A DNA stretch of 64,000 nt, from NCBI GenBank assembly GCA_006738865.1, contig AP019701.1, positions 3,530,001 to 3,594,000 of the forward strand, in the 5' to 3' direction. Position 1 is the stretch's first letter; each line of letters opens with the position of its first letter. Shown here one piece after another: positions 26,871 through 36,328 of this stretch. Source of the stretch: Allostella sp. ATCC 35155. GTDB lineage: Bacteria > Pseudomonadota > Alphaproteobacteria > ATCC43930 > Allostellaceae. Under the pieces are notes generated by a model. The model searched no databases and was not told the origin of the DNA. It saw only the letters and a list, made by a program, of their open reading frames with translations. The position numbers and the translations under genes were made by a program.

Positions 26871-28325
26871 TCACCCCCACGGGTCGGCATCGAGCGGCCA
26901 TTTCGGCCGCTGGATGCGGGTGTAGGGGATCTTCGTGAAGTCGCGCGGGATGGCGCCGGGCGCGTCGATGTAGAGCACCTCGGCCGCGATCGGGCCGAAC
27001 TCGGCGAAAAAATGGTTGGTCGACTTCACCACCACCATGCGCTTCTGCGCGAGGTCGATGCCGAGGCCGGTGAAGAGGTCGACGCTCTTGGCCTGCTGGC
27101 GGTTGGCGATCAGCACCACCTGGATGCCGTCGACCGCGATGGCCGCGGCGTCGCCCATGCGGCTGACCGTGCCCTGGTAGGTCGTGCGCAGGTCCGGGAC
27201 CAGCTTCGTCACCGTCACCGTGGCGTCGATGGGCGTGCCCGAGGCCGGGCCGACCTTGCCGCCGAAGCGCAGGTTGAAGCGCGCGCCCTCGCCCGCGTCG
27301 AAGCACAGCTTGACCGCGACCGGGTCCCAGAAGCCGCCGATCGCCGCGTCGCGGATGCCGCGCTCCAGCATCCGCTTCAGCACGAAGGTGGAATCGCTGG
27401 GCGCGCCGCCGCCGGCATTGTCGGCGGGGTCGGCCAGCACCACCAGCCCGTCGTTGCGGGCGGACGCGCGGTCGAGCGCCGCGTCGATCGACAGGAACTC
27501 CGGCCGCACCGCCTCGCGCAGGTCCCACAGCTCGCGGCCCAGCTTCTCGGCCAGCGCGTCGCCGAACTCCTTGCGGTCGTCGGTCACGACCAGCACCTTG
27601 GTGCCCATCTCCGGCACGTCGGCATAGGGGAAGCAGTGGGCGACGGAGATCGAGAGGATCCCGTCCTTGCCTTCCATGCCCATGATCTTGTCGACGAAGC
27701 CGCGCATCGGCTGGCGCGAGGTCGGGAAGCTGTTGATCATGCGGCAGTCGAAGACCGACATGACGGGCTTGACCCGCTTCCGGGCCATCGCCTCGACGAT
27801 GTCGGCCAGCTCCTCGCCGCGCGCGACGAAGTCGGTGTGCGGGAACTCCTTGAAGCAGATGATGACGTCCGCCGCGGCTAGGCGCTGCTTCGTCAGGTGG
27901 CAGTGGGGATCGAGCTCGACGCCGACCGGCACGTCCGGCCCGACGATCTGGCGGATGCGGGCGAGGATGTCGCCCTCGCAATCGTCATAGCCGTCGGCCA
28001 CCATGGCGCCGTGCAGGCCCATCAGCACGATGTCGACCGGCATCGCCTCCTTCAGCTGCTCCAGGATCTCGTCCCGCAGCTCCTCATAGACGCGGCGGAC
28101 CGTCGTCCCGGACGGCTGGGCCGAGGTGCAGGTACCCTCGATCACCGTCCAGCCCTCCGTCTGCGCCCGCTTGCGCGCCGCCCAGAGCGGGCCGGTGACG
28201 CCGGTCGGCCGGTCCGGGTGGGTCCCCGGCGGATAGTAGAAGCGGTCCTCGAACGTCTTCCGGCTGGTCGCGATCGGCGAGAAGGTGTTGGTCTCGGTCG
28301 CGAGCGCGGCGGTGAAGCAGCGCAT
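26871..28325 (-). CDS. M81 family metallopeptidase (MlrC-like), copy 2
   Basis: 484 residues, the same architecture as copies 1 and 3 and clearly closer to copy 3 (for example both read RVKPVMSVFDCRMINSFPTS and GILSISVAHCFPYADVPEMG). ETNTFSP, GLHGAMVADGYDDCEGDIL, LDPHCHLTKQRL and DNAGGGAPSDSTF are intact, so it should be active. It starts 5 bp after the stop of copy 3, indicating one transcript. Confidence 0.88.
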   Translation of the reverse strand: MRCFTAALATETNTFSPIATSRKTFEDRFYYPPGTHPDRPTGVTGPLWAARKRAQTEGWTVIEGTCTSAQPSGTTVRRVYEELRDEILEQLKEAMPVDIVLMGLHGAMVADGYDDCEGDILARIRQIVGPDVPVGVELDPHCHLTKQRLAAADVIICFKEFPHTDFVARGEELADIVEAMARKRVKPVMSVFDCRMINSFPTSRQPMRGFVDKIMGMEGKDGILSISVAHCFPYADVPEMGTKVLVVTDDRKEFGDALAEKLGRELWDLREAVRPEFLSIDAALDRASARNDGLVVLADPADNAGGGAPSDSTFVLKRMLERGIRDAAIGGFWDPVAVKLCFDAGEGARFNLRFGGKVGPASGTPIDATVTVTKLVPDLRTTYQGTVSRMGDAAAIAVDGIQVVLIANRQQAKSVDLFTGLGIDLAQKRMVVVKSTNHFFAEFGPIAAEVLYIDAPGAIPRDFTKIPYTRIQRPKWPLDADPWG

Positions 28326-28330
28326 CGCCG

Positions 28331-29788
28331 TCAGGCCGCCCAGGGATCGGCGTCGAGCGGCCATTTCGGGCGCTCGACCCGCGTGTAGGGGATCTGGGTG
28401 AAGTCGCGCGGGATCGCCCCCGGCGCGTCGGTGTAGAGCACCTCCTCGGCGATCTGTCCGAACTCGGCGAAGAAATGATTGGTCGACTTGACGACGCAGA
28501 TGCGCTTCTGCGCGAGGTCGATGCCGAGGTTCGCGAAGACGCCCCGGCTCTTGCACTGCTGCCGGTTGGTGATGAGGACGACGGCGATGCCGTCGACCTC
28601 GATCGCGGCGGCATCACCGAGCTGCATCAGCGTGCCGCAATAGTCGGCGGTCGCGTTCGGCACCAGCTTCGTCACCGTCACCTCGGCGTCGATTGGATCG
28701 CCCGAGGTCGGCCCGATCTTGCCGCCGAAGCGCAGGTTGAAGCGCGCGCCCTCGCCGGCGTCGAAGCAGAGGCGCACCGCCACGGGATCCCAGAAGCCGC
28801 CGATGCAGGCGTCGCGGATGCCGCGCTCCATCATCCGGCGCAGGATGAAGGTGGAATCGCTGGGCGCTCCGCCGCCGGCATTGTCCGAGGGGTCGGCGAT
28901 AACGACGAGGCCCTGGTTGCGGGCGACGCCCTTGTCCAGCGCCTCGTCGATGGTGAGGAAGGGCGGGCGCACCTCGTCGCGCAGGTCCCACAGCTCGCGT
29001 CCCAGCTTCTCGGCCAGCGCGTCGCCTTCGGCCTTCCGGTCGTCGGTGACGACCAGCACCTTCGTCCCCATCTCCGGCACGTCGGCATAGGGGAAGCAGT
29101 GGGCGACGGAGATGGAAAGGATCCCGTCCTTGCCCTCCATCGCCATGATCTTGTCGACGAAGCCGCGCATCGGCTGGCGCGAGGTCGGGAAGCTGTTGAT
29201 CATCCGGCAGTCGAAGACCGACATGACCGGCTTCACCCGCTTTTCGGCCATCGCCTCGATGATGTCGGCCAGCTCCTCGCCGCGCTCGACGAAGTCGGTG
29301 TGCGGGAATTCCTTGTAGGTGATGATGACGTCGGCCGCCTGGAGCCGCTGCTTGGTCAGGTGGCAGTGCGGGTCGAGCTCGCAGCCGATCGGCACGTCCG
29401 GCCCGACGATCGCGCGGATGCGGGCCAGGATGTCACCCTCGCAATCGTCATAGCCGTCGGCCACCATGGCGCCGTGCAGGCCCATCAGCACGATGTCGAC
29501 CGGCATCGCGGCCTTGAGCTGCTCCAGGATCTCGTCGCGCAATTCCTCGTAGGCCTTGCGCACGGTGAGGCCGGCGGGCTGGGCGAAGGAGCAGCTGCCC
29601 TCGACCACCGTCCAGCCCTTGGCCTTGGCCCGCTTGCGGGCGGCCCAGAGCGGGGCGGTGCAGTTGGTCGGGCGGTCGGGATGCTCGCCGGGGCGGGCGT
29701 AGAAGCCCTCCTTGAAGCTCGCCAGGCTGGTCGGCATGGGCGAGAAGGTGTTCGTCTCCGTTCCCAGGGAGGCGGTGAAGCACTTCAT
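28331..29788 (-). CDS. M81 family metallopeptidase (MlrC-like), copy 3
   Basis: 485 residues; first gene of the M81 triplet. All family motifs are present (ETNTFSP, GLHGAMVADGYDDCEGDIL, LDPHCHLTKQRL, DNAGGGAPSDSTF). GAGAGACC precedes the ATG at 29786-29788. A 203-bp divergent gap separates it from ubiX and must hold the promoter for all three paralogues. With the adjacent hydantoinase and peptide-type ABC importer, a role in breaking down cyclic or modified peptides is plausible but inferred. Confidence 0.88.
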   Translation of the reverse strand: MKCFTASLGTETNTFSPMPTSLASFKEGFYARPGEHPDRPTNCTAPLWAARKRAKAKGWTVVEGSCSFAQPAGLTVRKAYEELRDEILEQLKAAMPVDIVLMGLHGAMVADGYDDCEGDILARIRAIVGPDVPIGCELDPHCHLTKQRLQAADVIITYKEFPHTDFVERGEELADIIEAMAEKRVKPVMSVFDCRMINSFPTSRQPMRGFVDKIMAMEGKDGILSISVAHCFPYADVPEMGTKVLVVTDDRKAEGDALAEKLGRELWDLRDEVRPPFLTIDEALDKGVARNQGLVVIADPSDNAGGGAPSDSTFILRRMMERGIRDACIGGFWDPVAVRLCFDAGEGARFNLRFGGKIGPTSGDPIDAEVTVTKLVPNATADYCGTLMQLGDAAAIEVDGIAVVLITNRQQCKSRGVFANLGIDLAQKRICVVKSTNHFFAEFGQIAEEVLYTDAPGAIPRDFTQIPYTRVERPKWPLDADPWAA

Positions 29789-29991
29789 CGGCAGGGTCTC
29801 TCGGAATGGCAGCGGGCAGGCGGGCGAAGGCAGGATGAGAACGCTATCATGGGCCGCCCGCGCGATGCGACGGCAAGGTGCAGGCGCACCGGCAAATCCG
29901 CGCGCAGCGCGGAAACGGCCGCTCGGCTTGACGCTTGGGGGTTCACGCGCAACATTCGTCCCGCCCGTCAACCGCCGGAAGCGCCGAGACA

Positions 29992-30627
29992 TTGACGACC
30001 CGCCGCCTCATCATCGGCATCAGCGGCGCCTCCGGGATCGTCTACGGGGTGCGGCTGCTCGAAGTGCTGCGCGACACCCCGATCGAGACGCATCTCGTCA
30101 TGACCCGGTCGGCCGAGGTGACGCTCGCCTATGAACTCGCGCGCAAGGTGGCCGAAATCCACGCCCTGGCCGACATCGTCCACCGTGCCGACGACATGGG
30201 CGCGGCGATCTCCTCCGGCTCCTTCCGGACCGCGGGCATGATCGTCGCCCCCTGCTCGGTCCGCAGCATGAGCGAGATCGCGAGCGGCGTGACCTCGGGC
30301 CTGCTCGCGCGGGCCGCCGACGTCGTGCTCAAGGAGCGGCGGCGCCTCGTCCTCATGGTGCGGGAGACGCCGCTGCATGTCGGCCACCTCCGGACCATGA
30401 CCCAACTGGCGGAGATGGGAGCGGTCATCATGCCACCCGTGCCGGCCTTCTACGCCCGCCCCGCAAGCGTCGACGACTTCGTCGACCACACTGTCGGGCG
30501 CGCACTCGACCTCTTCGACATCGACCTGCCCGACACCGGCCTCGTCCGGCGCTGGGGCGAGGAGCCTGCGGACGGCGCGGCGCCGGTGCGCCGCTTCCGC
30601 CGCTCCGCCGCATCGGAGGGAACGTGA
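29992..30627 (+). CDS. ubiX: UbiX family flavin prenyltransferase
   Basis: 211-residue UbiX-type enzyme that transfers a dimethylallyl group to FMN to make the prenylated-FMN cofactor of UbiD decarboxylases. RRLIIGISGASGIVYGVRLLE at the N-terminus binds the flavin, and the APCSVRSMSEIASGV and RRRLVLMVRETPLH motifs are conserved. A TTG start at 29992 is favoured because the conserved core begins four residues later; no ATG is available upstream without unrelated sequence. No ubiD is present in the window. Confidence 0.87.
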   Translation: MTTRRLIIGISGASGIVYGVRLLEVLRDTPIETHLVMTRSAEVTLAYELARKVAEIHALADIVHRADDMGAAISSGSFRTAGMIVAPCSVRSMSEIASGVTSGLLARAADVVLKERRRLVLMVRETPLHVGHLRTMTQLAEMGAVIMPPVPAFYARPASVDDFVDHTVGRALDLFDIDLPDTGLVRRWGEEPADGAAPVRRFRRSAASEGT

Positions 30628-32835
30628 TGAGCCGCTTCGCCGCCGCCGCGCTGGCAGCCATGCTCGCCGCCGCCGTGCCCGCCGCCGCCCAGCAGGCCGA
30701 TTTCGACCGCGGCGTCGCGGCCTACGACCGCGGCGACTTCGCCGAGGCGATCCGCGTCTGGACCCCGCTCGCCCGCAAGGGCGACGTCGCCGCCCAGTTC
30801 AACCTCGGCCTCATGTACGAGAAGGGCCGCGGCGTCGACCCGGACGCGCGGCAGGCCGCGCAGTGGTACCTGACCGCCGCCGAATCGGGGCACGCCAAGT
30901 CGGCCTACAATCTCGGCATCCTCCATTCGCGCGGCATGCTGGGGTCGGCCCGCGACCTCGACGCGGCCGGCAAGTGGCTGGAACTCGCGGCCGAGAAGGG
31001 CATCCCGCAGGCCCAGTATCTCCTCGCCCTGCTGCTCGTCGACCGCGACTATCGCGGCATCAACCCGACCCTGTCGGAGCAGTGGATGCAGCGCGCGGCC
31101 GCCGCCGGGTTGCCGGCCGCCCGCGCCCACCTCGCCCAGAAGGCGGCCGCGAGCCCGCCGGCCACGGTCGCCGACGCCACTCCGCCGGCATCGGCGCCCA
31201 GGCCGGCGCCAGCTGCTGCCGCGCCACCGCCTGCCGCGCGCCCTGCTGCCGTTCCGTCCACGGCCGCCCCACCAGTATCGCCTGCACCGACACCACCGAC
31301 AGCGGCAGCCCCCGTACCGCCGGTCGCCGAGACGGCGGCTCCGACGCCCCCGGCACCGACCACGACCCGGCCCGTCCAGGACAACCCGCCGGCGTTGACC
31401 ATGACCCCGCCGCCGCGCCCCGCCGCACCGAGCGTCCCGGCGGCCGCGTCCTCGGCGGAAACCGCCGCGACCCGCCCGGCCCCGCCGCCGATCCTGCCGG
31501 GCCGCGGGCAACCGGTGACCGCCCCGGCGGGCGCCGTCGAGCCGGCCGCCCCGGTCGCGCTCGCCGTCGCCGAGCCGCCGCGCCCGCCCCGCCCGCCGCG
31601 CGAGACCGCGCGCAGCGAACCGGCACCGCGCCCCGCACCCGCCGCCGCGCGTCCGTCCCCCGCCCCGCAGCCGTCGGCACCGCAACCGCCGGCACCGCAA
31701 CCGAGCGCTCTGTCGCCGCCCGTGCGGCCGCCGGCAGCCGCCGTCACGCCCGCGCCGCCGCCCACGCCCGCTCTGGCGGCGCCGCCGCACGCGGTCGCTG
31801 CGGCGCCCGCGCCCCCGCCGGCGGCCCCGGCCGCCGAGCCCGCACCCGCCGCCGAAAGCGGCTGGCGGGCGCTCTTCAGCAGCCGCGATCCCGGCTTCCG
31901 TTCGTCCGACGCCGAGATGCTGGCGAACGCGCCGCGCCCGCCGCTGCCGGCACCGCAGCCCGCTCCCGCTCCTTCGCCTAGTGCCTCGCCCACGCCGCCA
32001 CCTGCCGCGGTGATGCCCGCCGCTCCGGCGCCGGTCCAGCCACCGGTGATCGCGACGCCACGGTCGGTGGCCGCGCCGCCTCCATCTCCATTGCCGCCCC
32101 CGGCGTCCCCGGTCCCGGCGCCCACCGCGACGGTCGCCGCACTGGCCCCGCCGCCGGGGCAGCCTGCCGGCGGTGCGCCGGCGCCGGGATCCGTGGCACC
32201 CCTGGCCTATCCGGGCCCGGCCAGCCCGCCCCCGCCGTCGGCCGTCGGCGCCCCGCCCCCCCCACACCGCCCCTCCGGCGCCGGTAGCGGTGCCGATCCA
32301 GCCGCTCACGACCTATCGGCCCACGGCCGGACGCCCGGCGGTGCCGACCATACCGCCGGCACGCCCCGTCGCACCGACCGCACCCGCCGCCCAGGCCGCA
32401 CCCCGCCGGCCACCGGCCGACCCGGTGGTGCCGAGCTGGCTGCGGCACGCCGTCACGTCCCAGCGGCCTACGACGACCGCGGCCGTTCCGCCGCCGCCCC
32501 TGCCCGCCGGCCGGTCCTGGCAGGTCACGCTGCAGACCGAACTGTCCGACTCCGGACGTGCGCCCGCGCGCCCGGGCAACTACCGGGTCTGGCTGGGGAC
32601 GGTCGAGACCGAGGCGCAGGCGCGCTGGGAATGGGAGCGGCTGGTCGACCGGCACCCGCGCAGCCTGGCGCTGACCTCGGCCGACGCGGAAATGGTGATG
32701 GGTGATCGCGGCCGCACCGCCTGGCGCATCTATGCCGGCCGGTTCGAGACGATGCGGACGGCCAGCGCCTTCTGCGCCGAGCTTCAACTCGACGACCGCC
32801 TCACCCGCTGCACGCCCTACCACGCCCCCGACTGA
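30627..32835 (+). CDS. SEL1-repeat / SPOR-domain protein, frameshifted in a C8 run
   Basis: Signal peptide (1-22, ending AAAQQ), then two to three SEL1/TPR-like repeats (about 30-150; FNLGLMYEKGRGVDPDARQA), a very long Pro/Ala-rich linker, and a C-terminal SPOR domain (NYRVWLGTVETEAQARWEWE ... WRIYAGRFETMRTASAFC) that binds denuded septal peptidoglycan. The SPOR part is in the +1 frame relative to the start. The shift maps to an eight-C run at 32256-32263; seven Cs would join the frames into about 735 residues. GGAGGGAA precedes the ATG, which overlaps the ubiX stop. Unshifted, translation would end at 32705 without SPOR. Likely a cell-division or envelope protein if the indel is a sequencing error. 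Confidence 0.75.
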
Positions 32836-34054
32836 CCGGCGCGGCGCGCGGCCGGCCGGCCAGCAGCGCGAGGACGGCCGCCCCCTGCAGGCCGATCGCG
32901 GCGGCGAAGAGCAACGGCGCCGTGACGGTGACCGGGTCGCGCAGCAGGCCGAAGGCGGCCGGTGCGAAGGCGTATCCCGCCTGCGCCACGGCGACCATCA
33001 GCGCCACCGCCCGCCCGACCTGGTCGGGGGCGAGTTCCGCCTGGACGATCAGCGGCGGCAGCGAAGTGGCATTGCCGATGCCGGCACCGACCAGCAGGAC
33101 ACCCAGCACGAGCAGCGGCACCTCGCTGCCGCCGGCCAGCAGCAGCGCCGCGCCACCCGCCATCTGCACGCCATAGGATGCCGCGGCCACCCCGCGCCGG
33201 TCGCTGCCGGGGGACAGCAACCAGCCGACCATGGTGCGCCCCGCGATCGCGGCCGCCGTCGCCGCCGCCATGGCGAGGCCCGCCGCCCCCGCCCCCAGGC
33301 CCGGCACCAGCAGCGAGAAGAGGTGGGCGATCAGGCCGATCTGCGCGAAGAGGCCGAGCGTCATCGCCGCGGCGAGCGTGACGAAGCGCCGGTCGCGCCA
33401 GAGCCTCCAGGCGGGGCCCGAAGCCGGCGCGGCCACGGTCGGCGCGGCGGCCGCGCCGTCGGCGTGCAGCCCCATCCCGGCCGGCGTCCGGGCGAGCGTG
33501 GTGCGCGCCAGTAGCGCCACGGTCACGATCATGACGACGCCGACGGCGGCGGCCGTCGCGACGAACCCGGCGGCCGCGATCCCCGCCACCCAGAGCGGCT
33601 GGAACAGGATGCCGCCGACGCTGGCGCCGTTGTAGGCCATGGCGAGCGCGGCCGGGCGGCGGGCCGCGAACCAGGGCTGCAGGATGGCGTTGATCGCGGC
33701 CGCGCCCATCGCGACCCAGCCGGCCCCGCTCGCCGCCGCGGCCGGCACCAGCATCCAGGGCTCGCCGGCAAGCGCCCAGCCGAGCACGCCCGTGGCAAGC
33801 AGTCCGGCGCCGGCTTGCGTCACCGCCGGCACTCCGAAGCGCCGGTAGAGCGCCGGCAGGTTGGCGACCACGACCGCGCCGATCAGGAAGTGAAGGGTCA
33901 CCGCGCCCGAGGCGATCCAGAGCGCCCAGCCGCGCTCCGCCTGCACCGCGTGGAGATAGATCGGCGGTCCGTAGAAGCCGACGCCCCAGCCGAAGGCGGC
34001 GAGCACGAAGGCCGCGCCGACCACGCGCCAGCCATAGAACATCGAAGCCGCCAT
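32801..34054 (-). CDS. MFS transporter
   Basis: 417-residue major facilitator with 12 predicted spans. The N-terminal YGWRVVGAAFVLAAFGWGVGFYG is typical of the oxalate/formate-antiporter and MCT-like branch. Domain 2 begins near residue 225 (RFVTLAAAMTLGLFAQIGLIAHL). The 3' end overlaps the converging SPOR gene by 35 bp. A G-run (GGGGGG) precedes the ATG. Substrate unknown. Confidence 0.85.
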   Translation of the reverse strand: MAASMFYGWRVVGAAFVLAAFGWGVGFYGPPIYLHAVQAERGWALWIASGAVTLHFLIGAVVVANLPALYRRFGVPAVTQAGAGLLATGVLGWALAGEPWMLVPAAAASGAGWVAMGAAAINAILQPWFAARRPAALAMAYNGASVGGILFQPLWVAGIAAAGFVATAAAVGVVMIVTVALLARTTLARTPAGMGLHADGAAAAPTVAAPASGPAWRLWRDRRFVTLAAAMTLGLFAQIGLIAHLFSLLVPGLGAGAAGLAMAAATAAAIAGRTMVGWLLSPGSDRRGVAAASYGVQMAGGAALLLAGGSEVPLLVLGVLLVGAGIGNATSLPPLIVQAELAPDQVGRAVALMVAVAQAGYAFAPAAFGLLRDPVTVTAPLLFAAAIGLQGAAVLALLAGRPRAAPVSRGRGRACSG

Positions 34055-34132
34055 GCCATGCCCCCCGGGAGAATCCGGGCGGCAGGATGCCGGCGCGCGC
34101 CGGCCCGACGCTTCGATGGCGGTCGAAGCGAA

Positions 34133-34303
34133 TCAGGGGCCGGGCGATGCCCCGAGGTCGCTCCATACCAGCCAGCCGACCGCGGCCGACAGGATGAGGA
34201 GGCCGAGCGCGGCCAGGCGCACGGCGGGCACCCGCGACAGCAGGAACATGACGACCGCGGCCACCACCAGCGCGACCGCCGCAATCTCCATCGCCGTACC
34301 CAT
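34133..34303 (-). CDS. Small two-span membrane protein
   Basis: 56 residues with two hydrophobic segments (about 5-21, IAAVALVVAAVVMFLLS, and 28-46, LAALGLLILSAAVGWLV) joined by a short basic loop, the layout of many small inner-membrane proteins. AAGGGTGGGG lies just upstream of the ATG at 34301-34303. A perfect 8-bp hairpin (arms 34109-34116 and 34123-34130) follows the stop and may end the transcript. Function unknown. Confidence 0.55.
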   Translation of the reverse strand: MGTAMEIAAVALVVAAVVMFLLSRVPAVRLAALGLLILSAAVGWLVWSDLGASPGP

Positions 34304-34432
34304 CGCCCCACCCTTTCCGGTTGCGGCCCGTGGTCTATCATCGACCGGCCGCGACAGGCCAGCGCGGTGCCCGGGCGGCATCGACCTGCTAGAGTGGCAG
34401 GCACGGAATCGCCGTTCGACCCGGGAGCGCCC

Positions 34433-35188
34433 ATGCCACATGCCGACATCGTCCGCCGCGGCGGCCGGTTTCCTGATCGAAGCCGCTCGGCGCCGGAGGG
34501 CGGCAGTGCCGTCGCATCCGCGGCTCCCGCTGCACGGCCCGCACGGATGCGGCGGACCATCTCGCGCCCCGGTCCGGCGCTCCTGCTGGCGGTCGCGCTC
34601 GCCGCCGCCGGCTGCCAGGATATGGGCGGGGAAGCGTCGGCGCCGCCCGTCGTCGCGGCCGCGCCGGCCCCGCCGCCCACCATCGATCAGGTCTCCGGGC
34701 GCCCGACGGTGATTGCCGGCGACCTCGTCGAAATCGACGGCCAGCGGATCCGCATCCAGGCAATCGAGACACCGGGGCTGAACACGCGGACGGGCAAGCG
34801 GGCGCTCGTCGAGATGCGGCGGATCGTCGGCCGCGATCCCGTGCGCTGCCAGCTGCTGGAACTGGAGGCCGCCGCCGGCCAGGGGCAGCCGGCCTGGGTC
34901 GCGCGCTGCCAGTCCGGGGAGACCGACATCGGGCGGGAACTCGTGCGGCGCGGCTGGGCGCGGGCCCGGCCGCACTATGGCGACGGCTACGAGATCGAGG
35001 AGGCCGAGGCACGCTCGACCGGCCGCGGCATGTGGCCGAAGCCGCCGCCGGCACGTCCCACGGCAAAGCCCCCGGCGCCCAGGCCGAAGGCGGCAGCCAC
35101 CAAGCCGATCGCGGCCAAGTCTGTGCCGGCCAAATCCGCTCCCGCGAAGGCGGTTCCCGCCAAGCCACCCGCGAAGAAGCCGTCCTGA
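34433..35188 (+). CDS. Thermonuclease-like (SNc-fold) lipoprotein
   Basis: Protein with a staphylococcal-nuclease-like domain (about 85-200: VIAGDLVEIDGQRIRIQAIE, then ETDIGRELVRRGWARARPHY and EIEEAEARSTGRGMWP) and a Lys/Ala/Pro-rich tail. The usual catalytic Arg/Glu set looks incomplete, so activity is uncertain. GGGAG precedes the ATG at 34433. An internal ATG at 34547 would place a lipoprotein signal (LLLAVALAAAGC) right at the N-terminus, 23 residues to the Cys, and may be the true start. It is then an outer- or inner-membrane lipoprotein. Confidence 0.75.
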   Translation: MPHADIVRRGGRFPDRSRSAPEGGSAVASAAPAARPARMRRTISRPGPALLLAVALAAAGCQDMGGEASAPPVVAAAPAPPPTIDQVSGRPTVIAGDLVEIDGQRIRIQAIETPGLNTRTGKRALVEMRRIVGRDPVRCQLLELEAAAGQGQPAWVARCQSGETDIGRELVRRGWARARPHYGDGYEIEEAEARSTGRGMWPKPPPARPTAKPPAPRPKAAATKPIAAKSVPAKSAPAKAVPAKPPAKKPS

Positions 35189-35322
35189 TCCGTCGCCCGG
35201 CTGGCGCTGAACCTCGCGCTCGATCGGGCAGCCATGCGCCGATGGGGGTGGACGGCGGCCGCTCTCCCGTTCGATCCTCGCCGGTGCCCACCCACCCGTC
35301 GTCCGACGAGGAGCCCCCTGAG

Positions 35323-36276
35323 ATGGCCAAGCCGAGCATTCCCGATTTCGCCTGGAAGGACGGGCGCATCGTGCCCTGGGCGGAGGCGACCGTGCATGTG
35401 TCCGCCGAGACCGTGCTGCGCGGCGCCAACGTCTTCGAGGGCATGCGCGCCTACTGGAGCGAGGCGGAGCAGGAACTCTACATCTTCAAGAACCGCGAGC
35501 ACCTGCGCCGTCTGCGCCAGTCCTGCAAGATCATGCGCATGACGGTGCCCTACAGCGACGACGAGTTCACCCAGGCCTTCATCGACCTGCTGCGCGCCAA
35601 CAAGTTCAGCGAGGGCGTGCATTTCCGTCCCGTCGTCTATTTCGGCGAGGGCGAGTCCTATGCCTGGAAGCCCGACGAGATCCACAACGGCGCCTTCATC
35701 ATCGCCTATGCCCGGCCGCACGTCGCCTCGATCAAGACCGGCGTCAAGAGCTGCGTCAGCACCTGGCGGCGGAACTCCGACAACGCCTCGCCCTCGCGCG
35801 TCAAGGCGGCGGCCAACTACCACAATTCCCGCCTCGCCCAGGTCGAGGCCAAGATGAACGGCTTCGGCCCGCCGATCATGCTGAACGAGCGCGGCGAGGT
35901 GGCGGAGAGCCCCGGCGCCTGCTTCATGATGGTGCGCGACGGCCGTGTCATCACCCCGCCGGTCAGCGCCGACATCCTGGAGAGCATCACCCGCCAGACG
36001 CTGATCGACCTCTTCCGCGAGGATCTCGGCATCGAGGTGATCGAGCGCGACATCGACCGCACCGAACTCTACATCGCCGACGAGACCTTCTTCTGCGGCA
36101 GCGGCGCGGAGGTCCAGCCGATCACCGGCGTCGACCATTACGACGTCGGCGACGGCAAGGTCGGGCCGCTGACGAAGCGCATCCAGGACCTCTATTTCGA
36201 CATCGCCGCCGGCAAGGTCGACAAGTATCGCCACTGGCTGACGCCCGTGTACGGCAACTCGCCGGCCCGCTCGTAG
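35323..36276 (+). CDS. ilvE: Branched-chain amino acid aminotransferase
   Basis: 317-residue class IV PLP aminotransferase that interconverts Leu/Ile/Val and their 2-oxo acids with glutamate/2-oxoglutarate. The PLP lysine is Lys161 in SRVKAAANYHNS. The C-terminal signature ETFFCGSGAEVQPITGVD matches IlvE, and the N-terminal LRGANVFEGMRAYW binds PLP phosphate. The ATG at 35323 is the first plausible start, with GAGGAG 11 bases ahead. Single gene, converging on the histidine kinase. Confidence 0.93.
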   Translation: MAKPSIPDFAWKDGRIVPWAEATVHVSAETVLRGANVFEGMRAYWSEAEQELYIFKNREHLRRLRQSCKIMRMTVPYSDDEFTQAFIDLLRANKFSEGVHFRPVVYFGEGESYAWKPDEIHNGAFIIAYARPHVASIKTGVKSCVSTWRRNSDNASPSRVKAAANYHNSRLAQVEAKMNGFGPPIMLNERGEVAESPGACFMMVRDGRVITPPVSADILESITRQTLIDLFREDLGIEVIERDIDRTELYIADETFFCGSGAEVQPITGVDHYDVGDGKVGPLTKRIQDLYFDIAAGKVDKYRHWLTPVYGNSPARS

Positions 36277-36310
36277 CGATCGATATGCGGTCGTCCCGCC
36301 CGCAGCCGCC

Positions 36311-36328
36311 CCTTGATCCGGATCAAGG
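36311..36328. promoter_or_regulatory. 18-bp perfect palindrome containing an FNR-type box
   Basis: CCTTGATCC/GGATCAAGG is a perfect palindrome in the 46-bp gap between converging ilvE and the histidine-kinase gene, overlapping the latter's stop codon. Its core TTGATCCGGATCAA equals the FNR/FixK consensus (TTGAT-N4-ATCAA). Position between 3' ends argues against a promoter role. It could serve as a bidirectional terminator stem instead, though no T-run follows. Confidence 0.45.
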
